A model generated the notes under the pieces. The model saw nothing but the letters and a program-made list of their open reading frames with translations. It had not been told where the DNA came from and ran no database searches. The position numbers and the translations under genes are program-made. Of a DNA stretch of 64,000 bases, positions 8,506 to 17,191 are shown piece by piece. Every line of letters begins with the position of its first letter. The stretch's first letter is position 1. Source of the DNA: Schlegelella_A sp036263655 (lineage in GTDB: Bacteria; Pseudomonadota; Gammaproteobacteria; Burkholderiales; Burkholderiaceae_C); NCBI GenBank assembly GCA_036263655.1, contig DATAGP010000038.1, forward strand, positions 73,756-137,755. The letters run 5' to 3'.

Positions 8506-9572
8506 CGCGGGGAGTTTAGCGACACCGATCGCGCCGGGCGCTGCCCGGAACGCGCCGTTTTCAACGCTTGGCGCCCCTGTTCGACCAGACTTTCCACGCT
8601 GAGGTCGACGAGCCACGGATGCTCGGCTTCGGCGGCCACGCGCGACAGCTCCCGGCTCCAGCGCAGCAGTCCGGTCAGCTCCGCGCCGTCGATGAGACTC
8701 TCCGCGACGAAGAATCGCGGCCTGCCGCCGCACGCCAGCACCGACTCGTCGTGGCAAAGCTTCTGCAGGATCTCGACGACCACGGGAAGCGGCAGGCCGT
8801 GCAGCGCGGCGGCGTCGCCCCGGGCCACCTTGCCGGGGAGCTGTTGCCAGGCGTTGGCGTCGAGGCCGAGCGCGGCCCAGGCCAGCACCTCCTGGGGCTG
8901 GCCGCCGCAGGCGCGGAGCAGCAGGGCCGCGTCGGCCACGCCCTGGGCCCCGAGCCACGCCGCGGCCTCGTCGGGCGGCGGCACCGGCAGCGCGACCGCC
9001 TGACATCGGCTGCGGATGGTCGGCAGCAGCGCATCGGGAGCGGCCGACGACAGGACGAAGCGCGCCGCGCCCGCGGGCTCCTCCAGGGTCTTCAGGAACG
9101 CGTTCGCGGCGACGTCGTTCATCCGCTCGGCAGGGTGGACGACGAGCACCTTGCCGCGGCCGCGGGCGGAGGTGGTGGTGGCGAATCCGATCGCCGCGCG
9201 GATCGTCTCGACGCGGATCTCCTTGCTCGGCTTCTTCGCGCCTTTCGCCGGTTCGCCGCCCTCCTCGCCCTCCCCGGCCGCCCCACCCCAACCGACCGAC
9301 TCTCGCATCGCTTCGGGGACCAGCACCAGAAGGTCCGGGTGCGACCGGGCGCGGACCAGCCGGCAGCTGGCGCAGGTGTCGCACGGGCGTGACTCGAGCG
9401 GCACCGTCTCGCTCTCGCAGAGCCACCCCTGGGCGAGCGCGAGCGACAACTCGAACTGGCCCACGCCCCGGGGGCCGTGGATCAGCAAGGCGTGCCCGCG
9501 CTGCGTCGACAGCGCCTGCCGCAGCGGCTGTGCGAGCCAAGGCAAGCGCGGCAGGTCCGACGCCGTCGTCAT
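8502..9572 (-). CDS. holB: DNA polymerase III, delta' subunit
   Basis: A clamp-loader subunit of 356 residues. It has the degenerate P-loop HGPRGVGQFELSLALAQG (family-typical loss of a functional Walker A), a four-cysteine zinc site (CES...CDTCASC), and the SRC motif in TIRSRCQAV. A glycine- and glutamate-rich insertion around residues 105-130 (GGAAGEGEEGGEPAKGAKKP) is unusual and probably a flexible loop. ATG at 9572 is chosen because the homologous part begins with DLPRLPWLAQPLRQAL. tmk lies 19 bases upstream and pilZ overlaps downstream. Confidence 0.92.
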   Translation of the reverse strand: MTTASDLPRLPWLAQPLRQALSTQRGHALLIHGPRGVGQFELSLALAQGWLCESETVPLESRPCDTCASCRLVRARSHPDLLVLVPEAMRESVGWGGAAGEGEEGGEPAKGAKKPSKEIRVETIRAAIGFATTTSARGRGKVLVVHPAERMNDVAANAFLKTLEEPAGAARFVLSSAAPDALLPTIRSRCQAVALPVPPPDEAAAWLGAQGVADAALLLRACGGQPQEVLAWAALGLDANAWQQLPGKVARGDAAALHGLPLPVVVEILQKLCHDESVLACGGRPRFFVAESLIDGAELTGLLRWSRELSRVAAEAEHPWLVDLSVESLVEQGRQALKTARSGQRPARSVSLNSPR

Positions 9573-9591
9573 GGCTGCCGGGCCCCGACGC

Positions 9592-10215
9592 TCACGGGCC
9601 GCCCATTCCGGGCAGCGCCAGCACCGCCTCCTCCACCTGGCGGCGCACGACGTCGCGCTCGGCCACGGAATCGACGCGCACGAAGCGGCCCGAGGCGCCG
9701 CGCATGCGCGCGACATACGCGGCGCGCACGCGCTCGAAGAAGGCGAGGTCCTCGGCCTCGAAGCGGTCCGCGCTGCGCGCGTCGGCGCGACGTTGCGCGG
9801 CGATGCGCGGCTCGACGTCGAACCACACGGTCAGCTCCGGCTGCAGGCCGTCGTGGACCCAGTCCTCGAGCGCCGCGAGCACCTCGAGCGGCTGGCCGCG
9901 GCCGCCGCCCTGGTAGGCGAAGGTGGAGTCGGTGAAACGGTCGCAGAGGACGATCTCCCCGCCGGCCAGAGCCGGCAGGATGACCCGCTGCGCGTGGTCG
10001 CGCCGCGCCGCGAAGACGAGCAGCGTTTCGGTCACGCCGTCCATCGGCTCCTGCAGGACGAGCCGGCGCAGGTGCTCGGCGAGGACCGTGCCGCCGGGCT
10101 CGCGGGTGCACAGGACGCGGTGCCCGCGCGACCGCAGCGTCTGCGCGAGCGGCTCGACGTGGGTCGACTTCCCCGCGCCGTCGATGCCTTCGAAGGTGAT
10201 GAAGCGGCGGGTCAT
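9592..10215 (-). CDS. tmk: Thymidylate kinase
   Basis: Phosphorylates dTMP to dTDP. The 207-residue length is normal. P-loop FEGIDGAGKST sits at residues 7-17, followed by the substrate-binding motif CTREPGGT and the DRF(T/S)DST region (LCDRFTDSTFAYQGGGRG). It overlaps mltG upstream by 4 bases and is followed by holB, the standard mltG-tmk-holB order of proteobacteria. Confidence 0.96.
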   Translation of the reverse strand: MTRRFITFEGIDGAGKSTHVEPLAQTLRSRGHRVLCTREPGGTVLAEHLRRLVLQEPMDGVTETLLVFAARRDHAQRVILPALAGGEIVLCDRFTDSTFAYQGGGRGQPLEVLAALEDWVHDGLQPELTVWFDVEPRIAAQRRADARSADRFEAEDLAFFERVRAAYVARMRGASGRFVRVDSVAERDVVRRQVEEAVLALPGMGGP

Positions 10216-11222
10216 GGCGGATTGCCCTTGCGCTGGTACCGGTTCACGGCGCGATTGTGGTCGGCCAGCGTCTCGCTGAACTCGCTGCTGCCGTCGCCGC
10301 GGGCGACGAAATACAGCGCCTTCGTCGGGTCAGGCCGCACTGCGGCGAGTAGCGCCGCCTTGCCGGGCGCGGCGATCGGCGTCGGCGGCAGGCCGGTGCG
10401 CAGATAGGTGTTGTAGGGGGAATCGGCGAGAAGGTCACGCTTGCGCAGGTTTCCGTCGAATGCAGCGCCCATGCCGAAGATGACCGTCGGATCGGTCTGC
10501 AAGGGCATGCCGAGGCGCAGCCGGTTGACGAACACGCCGGCCACCTTGCCGCGGTCGGCTTCGGCACCGGTTTCCTTCTCGACGATCGAGGCCAGGATGA
10601 GCGCTTCTTCCGGCGTTCGCAGCGGGGTCGTCGGGTCCCGCTCCGCCCATGCAGCGGCCAGCCGCGCCTGCATCGCCCGGGCGGCTCGCTTCAGCACCGC
10701 CAGGTCGGTCGAGCCCTTGCTGTAGGCGTAGGTATCGGGATGGAAACGCCCCTCCGGCGACACGCCCGGCGCACCGAGCTCGCGCATGACGTCGGCATCG
10801 CTGAGCCCCGTCGTGGCGTGCTTGAGCGCCTCCGCACGGTCGAGCTCGGCGCGGATCTGGCGGAAGGTCCAGCCTTCGCCGAAGCGCACGGTGGCGAGCG
10901 TCTCGTCGCCCCGGACCATCTTGTCCAGCAGCTTCCGCGGCGTCGTGCCGGCGCCGATCTCGTAGCTGCCGGCACGGATGAGCTTGGCGCGTCCGGACCA
11001 GCGGAACCACTCGTACAGGGCGCGGGGCGAGGTCCGCACGCCGGCGCGGACCCAGGCGTCGGCGATGGCACGGGGCGAATCGCCGAGACCGATCGAGAGC
11101 TCGACCGGATCGGTCGCCAGCGGCAGCGGCCGGTCGACCCAGCGGTAGGCGGAAAAGGCCGCGGCGGCGAGAGCGGCGACGAGCGCCAGCGCGAAGAAGA
11201 GGATGAAACGCCGTGCTTTCAT
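10212..11222 (-). CDS. mltG: Endolytic murein transglycosylase MltG
   Basis: An inner-membrane lytic transglycosylase that cleaves nascent glycan strands. It has 336 residues, with one N-terminal membrane helix (residues 7-27, FILFFALALVAALAAAAFSA), a LysM-like segment, and the YceG catalytic domain. The catalytic Glu lies in EALILASIVEKETG, with NRLRLGMPLQTDPTVIFG and SPYNTYLRTGLPPTPIAAPG following. It is the first gene of a leftward run whose members overlap by 4 bases or lie under 20 bases apart. Confidence 0.95.
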   Translation of the reverse strand: MKARRFILFFALALVAALAAAAFSAYRWVDRPLPLATDPVELSIGLGDSPRAIADAWVRAGVRTSPRALYEWFRWSGRAKLIRAGSYEIGAGTTPRKLLDKMVRGDETLATVRFGEGWTFRQIRAELDRAEALKHATTGLSDADVMRELGAPGVSPEGRFHPDTYAYSKGSTDLAVLKRAARAMQARLAAAWAERDPTTPLRTPEEALILASIVEKETGAEADRGKVAGVFVNRLRLGMPLQTDPTVIFGMGAAFDGNLRKRDLLADSPYNTYLRTGLPPTPIAAPGKAALLAAVRPDPTKALYFVARGDGSSEFSETLADHNRAVNRYQRKGNPP

Positions 11223-11293
11223 CAGGAGGTCAAGACCATGGCGGCGTCGGACCTCGCGACGCAGGTGAAGGCGGTGCGAAATGATAATGGCGC

Positions 11294-12229
11294 ATGGACA
11301 TTCCTCCGAGCGGCGCCGCGCGACTGAGCGATCGCGGCGTCATCCGTGCGATCGGGCCCGACGCCGCCAAGTTCCTGCAGGGCCAGCTCACCAACGACGT
11401 GCTGACCCTGGGCGGGGAGCGGGCGAGGCTGGCCGGATTCTGTTCCGCCAAGGGGCGACTGCAGGCAAGCTTCGTCGTCTGGTCGGCGGGCCCCGAGGAG
11501 ATCCTTCTCGCGTGTCCGCTCGACGTGCTCGCGCCGACCTTGAAGCGGCTGTCCATGTTCGTCCTGCGCGCGAAATGCAGGCTGACGGATGCCAGCGTGG
11601 AGATCCACCTGTGGGGCGTCGCAGGAGCACCTGCCGAGGCACTGCTCGGCGTCCTCCCGGCCTGGGGAAGACGCGAGCACGACGGCGGCACCGTCATCCG
11701 GCTGCCCGACGCCGCCGGGGTTCGGCGCGCGCTCGTCGCCGCTCCGGCCGGGTCACGGGTGGTGCCCGAGGGAACGCCTTCCCTCCGCCTCGAGGCATGG
11801 CATTGGCTCGAGGTGCAGAGCGGCATCGTCAGCATCGAGGCGGCCACGGTCGATCGCTTCGTGCCGCAGATGGTGAACTTCGAGCGCGTCGGTGGCGTCG
11901 ACTTCCAGAAGGGCTGCTATCCCGGCCAGGAAGTCGTCGCCCGCAGCCAGTATCGCGGCACCACCAAGCGCCGTACCTTTCTCTTCGATTGCGAGTCGGT
12001 GCCCCAGCCTGGACAGGACGTCTTCGCCGGCGACGAAGGCGGCGAGCCGGCCGGGACGGTCGCCAACGCCGCACCTCGGCCGGAGGGTCGCGGCGGCAGC
12101 GCGCTGGTCGAGCTCAAACTGCTGGCGCTGGACGCGCCCGCCATCCGCCTCGGCGCGCCCGATGGACCGCTGCTTCGCCGATGCGAGCTTCCGTACCCGC
12201 TCGCCCTGGAGGCCGAGCCTGCAGCCTGA
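11294..12229 (+). CDS. ygfZ: Folate-binding YgfZ/GcvT-like protein
   Basis: A tetrahydrofolate-dependent protein that supports iron-sulfur cluster assembly or repair. It has 311 residues; the diagnostic motif KGCYPGQEVVARSQYRG lies at about residues 204-220, with GQLTNDV near 30 and LAGFCSAKGR near 48. It is divergent from mltG with 71 bases between starts. The 3' end overlaps the start of the next gene. Confidence 0.93.
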   Translation: MDIPPSGAARLSDRGVIRAIGPDAAKFLQGQLTNDVLTLGGERARLAGFCSAKGRLQASFVVWSAGPEEILLACPLDVLAPTLKRLSMFVLRAKCRLTDASVEIHLWGVAGAPAEALLGVLPAWGRREHDGGTVIRLPDAAGVRRALVAAPAGSRVVPEGTPSLRLEAWHWLEVQSGIVSIEAATVDRFVPQMVNFERVGGVDFQKGCYPGQEVVARSQYRGTTKRRTFLFDCESVPQPGQDVFAGDEGGEPAGTVANAAPRPEGRGGSALVELKLLALDAPAIRLGAPDGPLLRRCELPYPLALEAEPAA

Positions 12230-12542
12230 CCGGACGAGCGGCGGGCGCGAGCTGTTCGTCTGGTACCGCGTCAGCCCGTCCTGCGCAGCCGACGCGGAAG
12301 GCGCGGTGCGGCAGATGCAGCGCGGCCTGGCGACACGGCATCCCGGACTGCGCGCGCGCCTCCTGGTCCGGCACGCCCAGCCCGACGGCGTCGACACCTG
12401 GTTGGAGACGTACATGCGCGACGCGCCGGGCGGCGTCGACGCCGAGATCGAGCAGTCGATCGAGCAGGCTGCGACTGCGACGCTGGTGAGCTTGATCGAG
12501 GGTCCCCGCCACGTGGAGGCTTTCGAGCCCGTGCACGGCTGA
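12219..12542 (+). CDS. DUF4936-like small protein with probable CTG start
   Basis: A 107-residue protein resembling the DUF4936 family found behind ygfZ in Burkholderiales: ELFVWYRVSPSCAADAEGAV, then HPGLRARLLVRHAQPDGVDT and the C-terminal RHVEAFEPVHG. No ATG, GTG or TTG lies near the expected N-terminus. A CTG at 12219 has GGAGG at 12208-12212, six bases upstream, giving a reading overlap of 11 bases with ygfZ. An ATG near 12162 would be the alternative but lacks family resemblance. Function unknown. Confidence 0.7.
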   Translation: MQPDRTSGGRELFVWYRVSPSCAADAEGAVRQMQRGLATRHPGLRARLLVRHAQPDGVDTWLETYMRDAPGGVDAEIEQSIEQAATATLVSLIEGPRHVEAFEPVHG

Positions 12543-12560
12543 GCGCACCGGCTGCGGCCT

Positions 12561-13418
12561 TCAGAGCGCCCGCAGCATCTCCACGTGCTCGATGCCAGCC
12601 TCGTCGAACGGCGGGCCGCGCCGGATGAAGCCGGCGCGCTCGTAGAACGGCGCCGCCGACATCTGCGCATGCAGCACGGCTTCGCGATCGCCGCGGGCGC
12701 GCGCCGCCGTCAGCAGGGCATCGAGCAAGGCCCGGCCCACGCCGCTGTTGCGCGACGTTCCGGCGACGGCCATGCGGCCGATCTTGGCGACCCCGGGAAC
12801 GTGCTCGAGCATGCGCCCCGTGCCGAGGGCACGGCCGAGCCGGTTGAAGGCGACGGCGTGGACGGCGTCGACGTCCGCGTCGTCCCACTCCATCTCCGCG
12901 GCGATCTTCTGTTCCTCGATGAAGACGGCGTCGCGGATCCGGCGCGCTTCCGCACCGAGCTCCTCCCAGCTGCCGACCTTGACGTCGACCATCGACTGAC
13001 CCGCCTCGAAGTCGTCGAACAGCGCACGCAGCTCCGCCGGCACGGGCCGCGCCGCCTTCACGTGCGGGTCGGCGAAGACATATGTCAGCTCGCAGCTGAC
13101 GAGGAGCTGGTCCTGGCGGAATGCGCCGCCGACGAAGAGCATGGAGGAATTGCCGACCCGCGCGCAGCGCATGCCGATCTCGAGCACGTCGTCGTACACG
13201 GCGGAGCCGAGGTACTCGAGCGTCGCCTTGCGCACGAACATGTCGCCGCCGAGCGCTTCCATCGTCTCGGCGTAGGGCATCGCGAGCGCGCGCCAGTAGC
13301 CGGCCACGGCGGTGTCGAAGTACATCAGGTAGTGGCCGTTGAAGACGATCTTCTGGGCGTCGATCTCGGCCCAGCGGACGCGCAGCCGCTCGCGAAAACG
13401 GAAGTCGGAAAGTTGCAT
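12561..13418 (-). CDS. Fused hotdog thioesterase and GNAT acetyltransferase
   Basis: A 285-residue two-domain protein. Residues 1-135 are a YbgC/4HBT acyl-CoA thioesterase: RVRWAEIDAQKIVFNGHYLMYFDTA holds the Asp-containing active-site loop (residues about 14-38). Residues about 140-285 are an acetyltransferase of the GNAT fold, with the acetyl-CoA loop RNSGVGRALLDALL and the C-terminal HAQMSAAPFYERAGFIRRG. Substrates cannot be read from sequence. It is convergent with the DUF4936-like gene and divergent from the iron dehydrogenase (44 bases between starts). Confidence 0.85.
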   Translation of the reverse strand: MQLSDFRFRERLRVRWAEIDAQKIVFNGHYLMYFDTAVAGYWRALAMPYAETMEALGGDMFVRKATLEYLGSAVYDDVLEIGMRCARVGNSSMLFVGGAFRQDQLLVSCELTYVFADPHVKAARPVPAELRALFDDFEAGQSMVDVKVGSWEELGAEARRIRDAVFIEEQKIAAEMEWDDADVDAVHAVAFNRLGRALGTGRMLEHVPGVAKIGRMAVAGTSRNSGVGRALLDALLTAARARGDREAVLHAQMSAAPFYERAGFIRRGPPFDEAGIEHVEMLRAL

Positions 13419-13462
13419 GGCAGAGGGGATGCGAGGAGCGCGGCAGTGTGCCAGACTGGCGC

Positions 13463-14620
13463 ATGGCCCTCATCAACTACATCACCCAGGTCCAGCTCGA
13501 TTTCGGCGCCCTGGCGCTGCTTCCCGAGGAGCTCGAGCGGGCCCGGATCACCAAGCCCCTGCTCGTCACCGATGCCGGGGTCCGCGCCGCCGGCCTGCTC
13601 GACAAGGCCGCCCACGCGCTGCGCGGCGTGCCGCACGCCGTGTTCGACGGGACGCCCTCCAACCCGACCGAGGCCGCGGTTCGGCAGGCCGCCCGGATCT
13701 ACACGGAGCAGGGCTGCGATGGCCTGGTCGCCGTCGGCGGCGGGTCCAGCATCGACCTCGCCAAGGGGGTGGCCATCGTCGCCACCCACCCGGGCCCGCT
13801 GACCACGTACGCAACGATCGAAGGCGGCAGCGCCAGGATCAGCGAACGCACCGCGCCGCTGATCGCCGTTCCGACCACCGCCGGCACCGGCAGCGAGGTG
13901 GCGCGCGGCGCGATCGTGATCGTCGACGACGGCCGCAAGCTCGGCTTCCACAGCCCGCACCTGATCCCCAAGGGCGCCCTCCTCGACCCTGAGCTGACGA
14001 TGGGACTGCCGCCGTTCCTGACCGCCGCCACCGGCATGGACGCGATCGCCCATTGCATGGAAACCTTCATGTCGGGCGCGATCAACCCGCCCGCCGACGG
14101 CATTGCGCTCGACGGCCTGGAGCGCGCCTGGAGGCACATCGAGCGGGCCACGAAGGACGGCAGCGATCGCGAGGCGCGCTTCAACATGATGAGCGCGAGC
14201 ATGCAGGGCGCCATGGCCTTCCAGAAGGGCCTCGGCTGCGTGCACAGCCTGAGCCACAGCCTGGGCGGCTTCAATCCGAAGCTGCATCACGGCACGCTCA
14301 ACGCGATGTTCCTGCCGGCGGTCATCAGGTTCAACGCCAGTGCGCATTCGATGCTGCGCGAGCGCCGGCTGGCGCGCATGGCGCACGCCATGGGGCTGGG
14401 CCCGCAGGGTCGGGACGACGAAACCGGCGACGCGGTCGCCACCGCGATCCGGGCGATGAATGCCCGGCTCGGGCTGCCGTCAGGCCTGGCCGAGCTCGGC
14501 GTGACGGCTCAGCACTTCGACAAGATCATCGACGGCGCCATGGCCGATCATTGCCACAAGACCAACCCGCGCCTGGCCACGCGCGCCGACTACGTGGCGA
14601 TGCTCGAGACCTCGATGTGA
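13463..14620 (+). CDS. Iron-containing (type III) alcohol dehydrogenase
   Basis: An NAD(P)-linked group III dehydrogenase of 385 residues. The nucleotide site is GGGSSIDLAKG (residues 92-102) and VPTTAGTGSE (137-146). Likely metal ligands are D193 and H197 (GMDAIAHCME), H261 (HSLSH) and H275 (KLHHG). It resembles family members acting on short hydroxyacids or alcohols, but the substrate is not determined. ATG at 13463 is preferred over a start 15 bases upstream. Its last 31 bases overlap the 3' end of the convergent exonuclease gene. Confidence 0.9.
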   Translation: MALINYITQVQLDFGALALLPEELERARITKPLLVTDAGVRAAGLLDKAAHALRGVPHAVFDGTPSNPTEAAVRQAARIYTEQGCDGLVAVGGGSSIDLAKGVAIVATHPGPLTTYATIEGGSARISERTAPLIAVPTTAGTGSEVARGAIVIVDDGRKLGFHSPHLIPKGALLDPELTMGLPPFLTAATGMDAIAHCMETFMSGAINPPADGIALDGLERAWRHIERATKDGSDREARFNMMSASMQGAMAFQKGLGCVHSLSHSLGGFNPKLHHGTLNAMFLPAVIRFNASAHSMLRERRLARMAHAMGLGPQGRDDETGDAVATAIRAMNARLGLPSGLAELGVTAQHFDKIIDGAMADHCHKTNPRLATRADYVAMLETSM

Positions 14621-15411
14621 GGCGCTGAGCCGCCCGCGGGCCAGGCGGCGAGGTACTCGCGCCAGTGCGGCTCGTCGACGCCGCCGAGCGTCCCGCGCAC
14701 CAGCTCGATCTCGCGCTCGTACTCCGCGTCGGTGAAGCCGCCGCGCATCTTCTGGAAGCGGCAGTACAGCAGGTACGTGTTCATCACGTCCGTCTCGCAG
14801 TAGCGGCGGATCTCTTCCGTGCGGCCCTGCAGATAGGCCGGATAGACCTGGCTGCCGTCCATCCCGAGCTTGCCCGGGAAACCGCAGAGGCGAGCCATCG
14901 CGTCGAGCGGTGCGGCGCCGCGAGGCTGGTACATCGACAGCAGGTCCATCAGGTCGAGATGGCGCAGGTGGTAGCGGCCGATGTAGTTGTTGAACTTGAA
15001 CTCGCGGTCGTCCTCGCCCATGTCCCAGTACTTGCTCGCCACGACGCCGTGGCGCAGGCCGCGGTAGTGCAGCACCGGCAGGTCGAAGCTGCCGCCGTTC
15101 CAGCTGACGAGCTGCGGCGTGTGACGCTCGACCATGTTGAAGAACGACTGGATCAGGTTGCACTCCTGGCTCTTGCCGCCCGCCTCGCGATCGACGAGGG
15201 AGTGCACGCGCAAGCCGTCGGCGTTGCGGAACACGCAGCTGATGACGAGCACGCGCTGCAGGTACAGCGGCATGAAGTCGTTCTTGCCGCGCGACTGGCG
15301 TTCGGCGAGCTCGGCGGCGTAGACCCCGGCATCGTCGAGCGCCGAGTCCATCTGCCGCACGGCACGAAGACCGGCCACGTCCGGGATCGACTCGATGTCG
15401 AACACCAGCAA
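14590..15411 (-). CDS. Predicted 3'-5' exonuclease of the PolB-like DEDD family
   Basis: A stand-alone 273-residue exonuclease related to the proofreading domain of family B polymerases (PF10108-type). Exo I is FDIESIPD (residues 4-11), Exo II WNGGSFDLPVL (about 104-114), and Exo III the YCETDVMNTYLLY segment (about 206-218). The best start is TTG at 15411, immediately before LVFDIES, with GAGG 12 bases upstream. No ATG is available. The convergent 31-base overlap with the dehydrogenase is real on both strands. Confidence 0.85.
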   Translation of the reverse strand: MLVFDIESIPDVAGLRAVRQMDSALDDAGVYAAELAERQSRGKNDFMPLYLQRVLVISCVFRNADGLRVHSLVDREAGGKSQECNLIQSFFNMVERHTPQLVSWNGGSFDLPVLHYRGLRHGVVASKYWDMGEDDREFKFNNYIGRYHLRHLDLMDLLSMYQPRGAAPLDAMARLCGFPGKLGMDGSQVYPAYLQGRTEEIRRYCETDVMNTYLLYCRFQKMRGGFTDAEYEREIELVRGTLGGVDEPHWREYLAAWPAGGSAPHIEVSSIAT

Positions 15412-15464
15412 CGGCCAGGACGACCTCGGCGGGGGCGGCGCGTTCGGCTCGATTCGCGGAGGCC

Positions 15465-16433
15465 TCAGCGCGGCGGCAGCAGCCGGGCCGGATCGACCGG
15501 CTTGCCCTGGCGCCTGATCTCGAAATGCAGCTGCACGGTGTCGGCGTCCGTCGAGCCCATCTCGGCGATCTTCTGGCCCTTGCGCACCGTCTGGTCGTCC
15601 TTGACGAGAAGCGTCTGGTTGTGCGCGTAGGCGGTCAGGTAGGTCGTGTTGTGCTTCAGGATGACGAGGTTGCCGTAGCCGCGCAGGCCCGAGCCCGCGT
15701 AGACGACCCGACCGTCGGCAGCGGCGAGGACCGGGTCGCCGGCCTTGCCGCGAAAGACCAGCCCCTTGTTTCGGGCGTCGTCGAACGGTGCCGCCACCGG
15801 CGCTCCGGCCGGCCAGCCCCAGCTCACGTCGTCGTCCGCGTCGCGCGGGGCCGCCGGCGCGGCGGCGACCGGCGGGGGCAGCACGGGCGCAGCCGCGGCC
15901 GGCGGCGCGGGTGCGGTCGGCCCCGCCGTGGTGACCGGCGCCGACGCCGGTGCCGCGGCGGGACGGGCGTCGAGCGGGCGAGTCTCGACGCGGGCCGTCG
16001 TGACCGGGCGGGCCACCGCCGCCGTGGGGTCGGCGCCGGGCGCGACGACTCGCAGCACCTGGCCGACCTCGATCAGGTTGGGGTTCGTCAACCCGTTCCA
16101 GCGCATCAGGTCCTTCCAGTTCTGACCGCTCTCGAGACCGATCCGGATGAGCGTGTCACCGGGCTTGACCGTGTAGTAGCCGGGCTTTGCCGCCGTATCG
16201 ACCGCCGGATCCTTGGCCGCCTCGGGCGCGACCGGTGCACTCGCCGCGGCAGCAGAGGCGGCGGCGACGGCCGCGCGGGGCACCGGCGAGCGATCCTCGA
16301 CGGGTGCGCGATGCGGCGTGTTCGTGCAGGCGGCGACGACGAGCAGAGCCGCCACGCCCGCCACGCGCCGGAACAGGCGCCGTCCCGACCGGTCGATCTC
16401 GACCATGGAAAAGCTTGTTGTTGGATGGGTCAC
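15465..16433 (-). CDS. nlpD: NlpD-type murein hydrolase activator lipoprotein (LysM plus degenerate M23)
   Basis: An outer-membrane lipoprotein with lipobox LLVVAAC ending near residue 36. A LysM domain covers about 86-130 (YYTVKPGDTLIRIGLESGQN), then an alanine/proline-rich linker, then a LytM/M23 domain (about 205-320). The zinc-binding HxxxD of active M23 enzymes is replaced (LVILKHNTTYLTAYAHN), as in E. coli NlpD, so it should activate an amidase (AmiC) rather than cut. GTG at 16433 overlaps the pcm stop as GTGA; ATG at 16406 is an alternative. Placement after surE-pcm matches the family. Confidence 0.92.
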   Translation of the reverse strand: MTHPTTSFSMVEIDRSGRRLFRRVAGVAALLVVAACTNTPHRAPVEDRSPVPRAAVAAASAAAASAPVAPEAAKDPAVDTAAKPGYYTVKPGDTLIRIGLESGQNWKDLMRWNGLTNPNLIEVGQVLRVVAPGADPTAAVARPVTTARVETRPLDARPAAAPASAPVTTAGPTAPAPPAAAAPVLPPPVAAAPAAPRDADDDVSWGWPAGAPVAAPFDDARNKGLVFRGKAGDPVLAAADGRVVYAGSGLRGYGNLVILKHNTTYLTAYAHNQTLLVKDDQTVRKGQKIAEMGSTDADTVQLHFEIRRQGKPVDPARLLPPR

Positions 16434-17191
16434 GCGAGCCCTGATTTTAAAGGGACGAATTTCACCGCCTCGTGAACGGTGCGGGTAAAGCCGAGCTCGC
16501 TCCGATCGACCACGACCAGCGCTTGCGCGCCGCTGCCCTGCTCGACCGGCGACACCAGCCGGCCGCCGACCGCGAGCTGCTCCAGCCAGGCGCCAGGGAT
16601 GTCCTCGCCCACGGCCGCGGCGACGATGCTGTCGTAGGGCGCGCCCGCAGGGTGGCCGCGCCGGCCGTCGTCGAAGACGAGTCTCAGGCGATCGGACCGG
16701 ATCGGCGCCAGGAGGTTCCGGGCTTTGTCGTGCATCGACTTCAGGCGCTCCACCGACACGACCCGCCGCCCGAGCTCACACAGCAGGGCCGCCTGGTAGC
16801 CGCAGCCGGTGCCGATCTCGAGCACCGCGCCGAGGCTGCCGCTGGAACGGGCGGCGGTGCCGCCGAGCAGCATCTCGAGCATCCGGGCAACGACCGATGG
16901 CTTGGAGATCGTCTGCCCGTGACCGATCGGCAGGCTGGTGTCCTCGTAGGCCTGCGTCGCCAGCGCGGGATCGACGAAGGCGTGGCGCGGCACCTTGGCG
17001 AACGCCGCGAGGACGTGCGGCTGCACCACGCCGCCGGCGCGGAGGCGCTCGACCATGCGCCGGCGCACGTCGGCCGAATCCAAGCCGAGACCGGCCGGAG
17101 GTGACGAGGCGGCCCGCGCCGCAACGCGCGTCGGATGCAGCCGGTCGAGAGGCAGCGGGAACTTGCGTTGCGGCCGCTCCGGGGACGTCAT
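16430..17191 (-). CDS. pcm: Protein-L-isoaspartate O-methyltransferase
   Basis: Repairs isoaspartyl damage with S-adenosylmethionine. It has 253 residues; SAM motif I is LEIGTGCGYQAALLCELG (about 124-141), preceded by the Pcm signature DTSLPIGHGQTISKP. The N-terminal 35-40 residues are a basic extension beyond the usual 210-residue enzyme. The ATG at 17191 overlaps the surE stop by 4 bases. The surE-pcm-nlpD order is conserved in proteobacteria and often continues to rpoS, which is absent here. Confidence 0.95.
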   Translation of the reverse strand: MTSPERPQRKFPLPLDRLHPTRVAARAASSPPAGLGLDSADVRRRMVERLRAGGVVQPHVLAAFAKVPRHAFVDPALATQAYEDTSLPIGHGQTISKPSVVARMLEMLLGGTAARSSGSLGAVLEIGTGCGYQAALLCELGRRVVSVERLKSMHDKARNLLAPIRSDRLRLVFDDGRRGHPAGAPYDSIVAAAVGEDIPGAWLEQLAVGGRLVSPVEQGSGAQALVVVDRSELGFTRTVHEAVKFVPLKSGLA

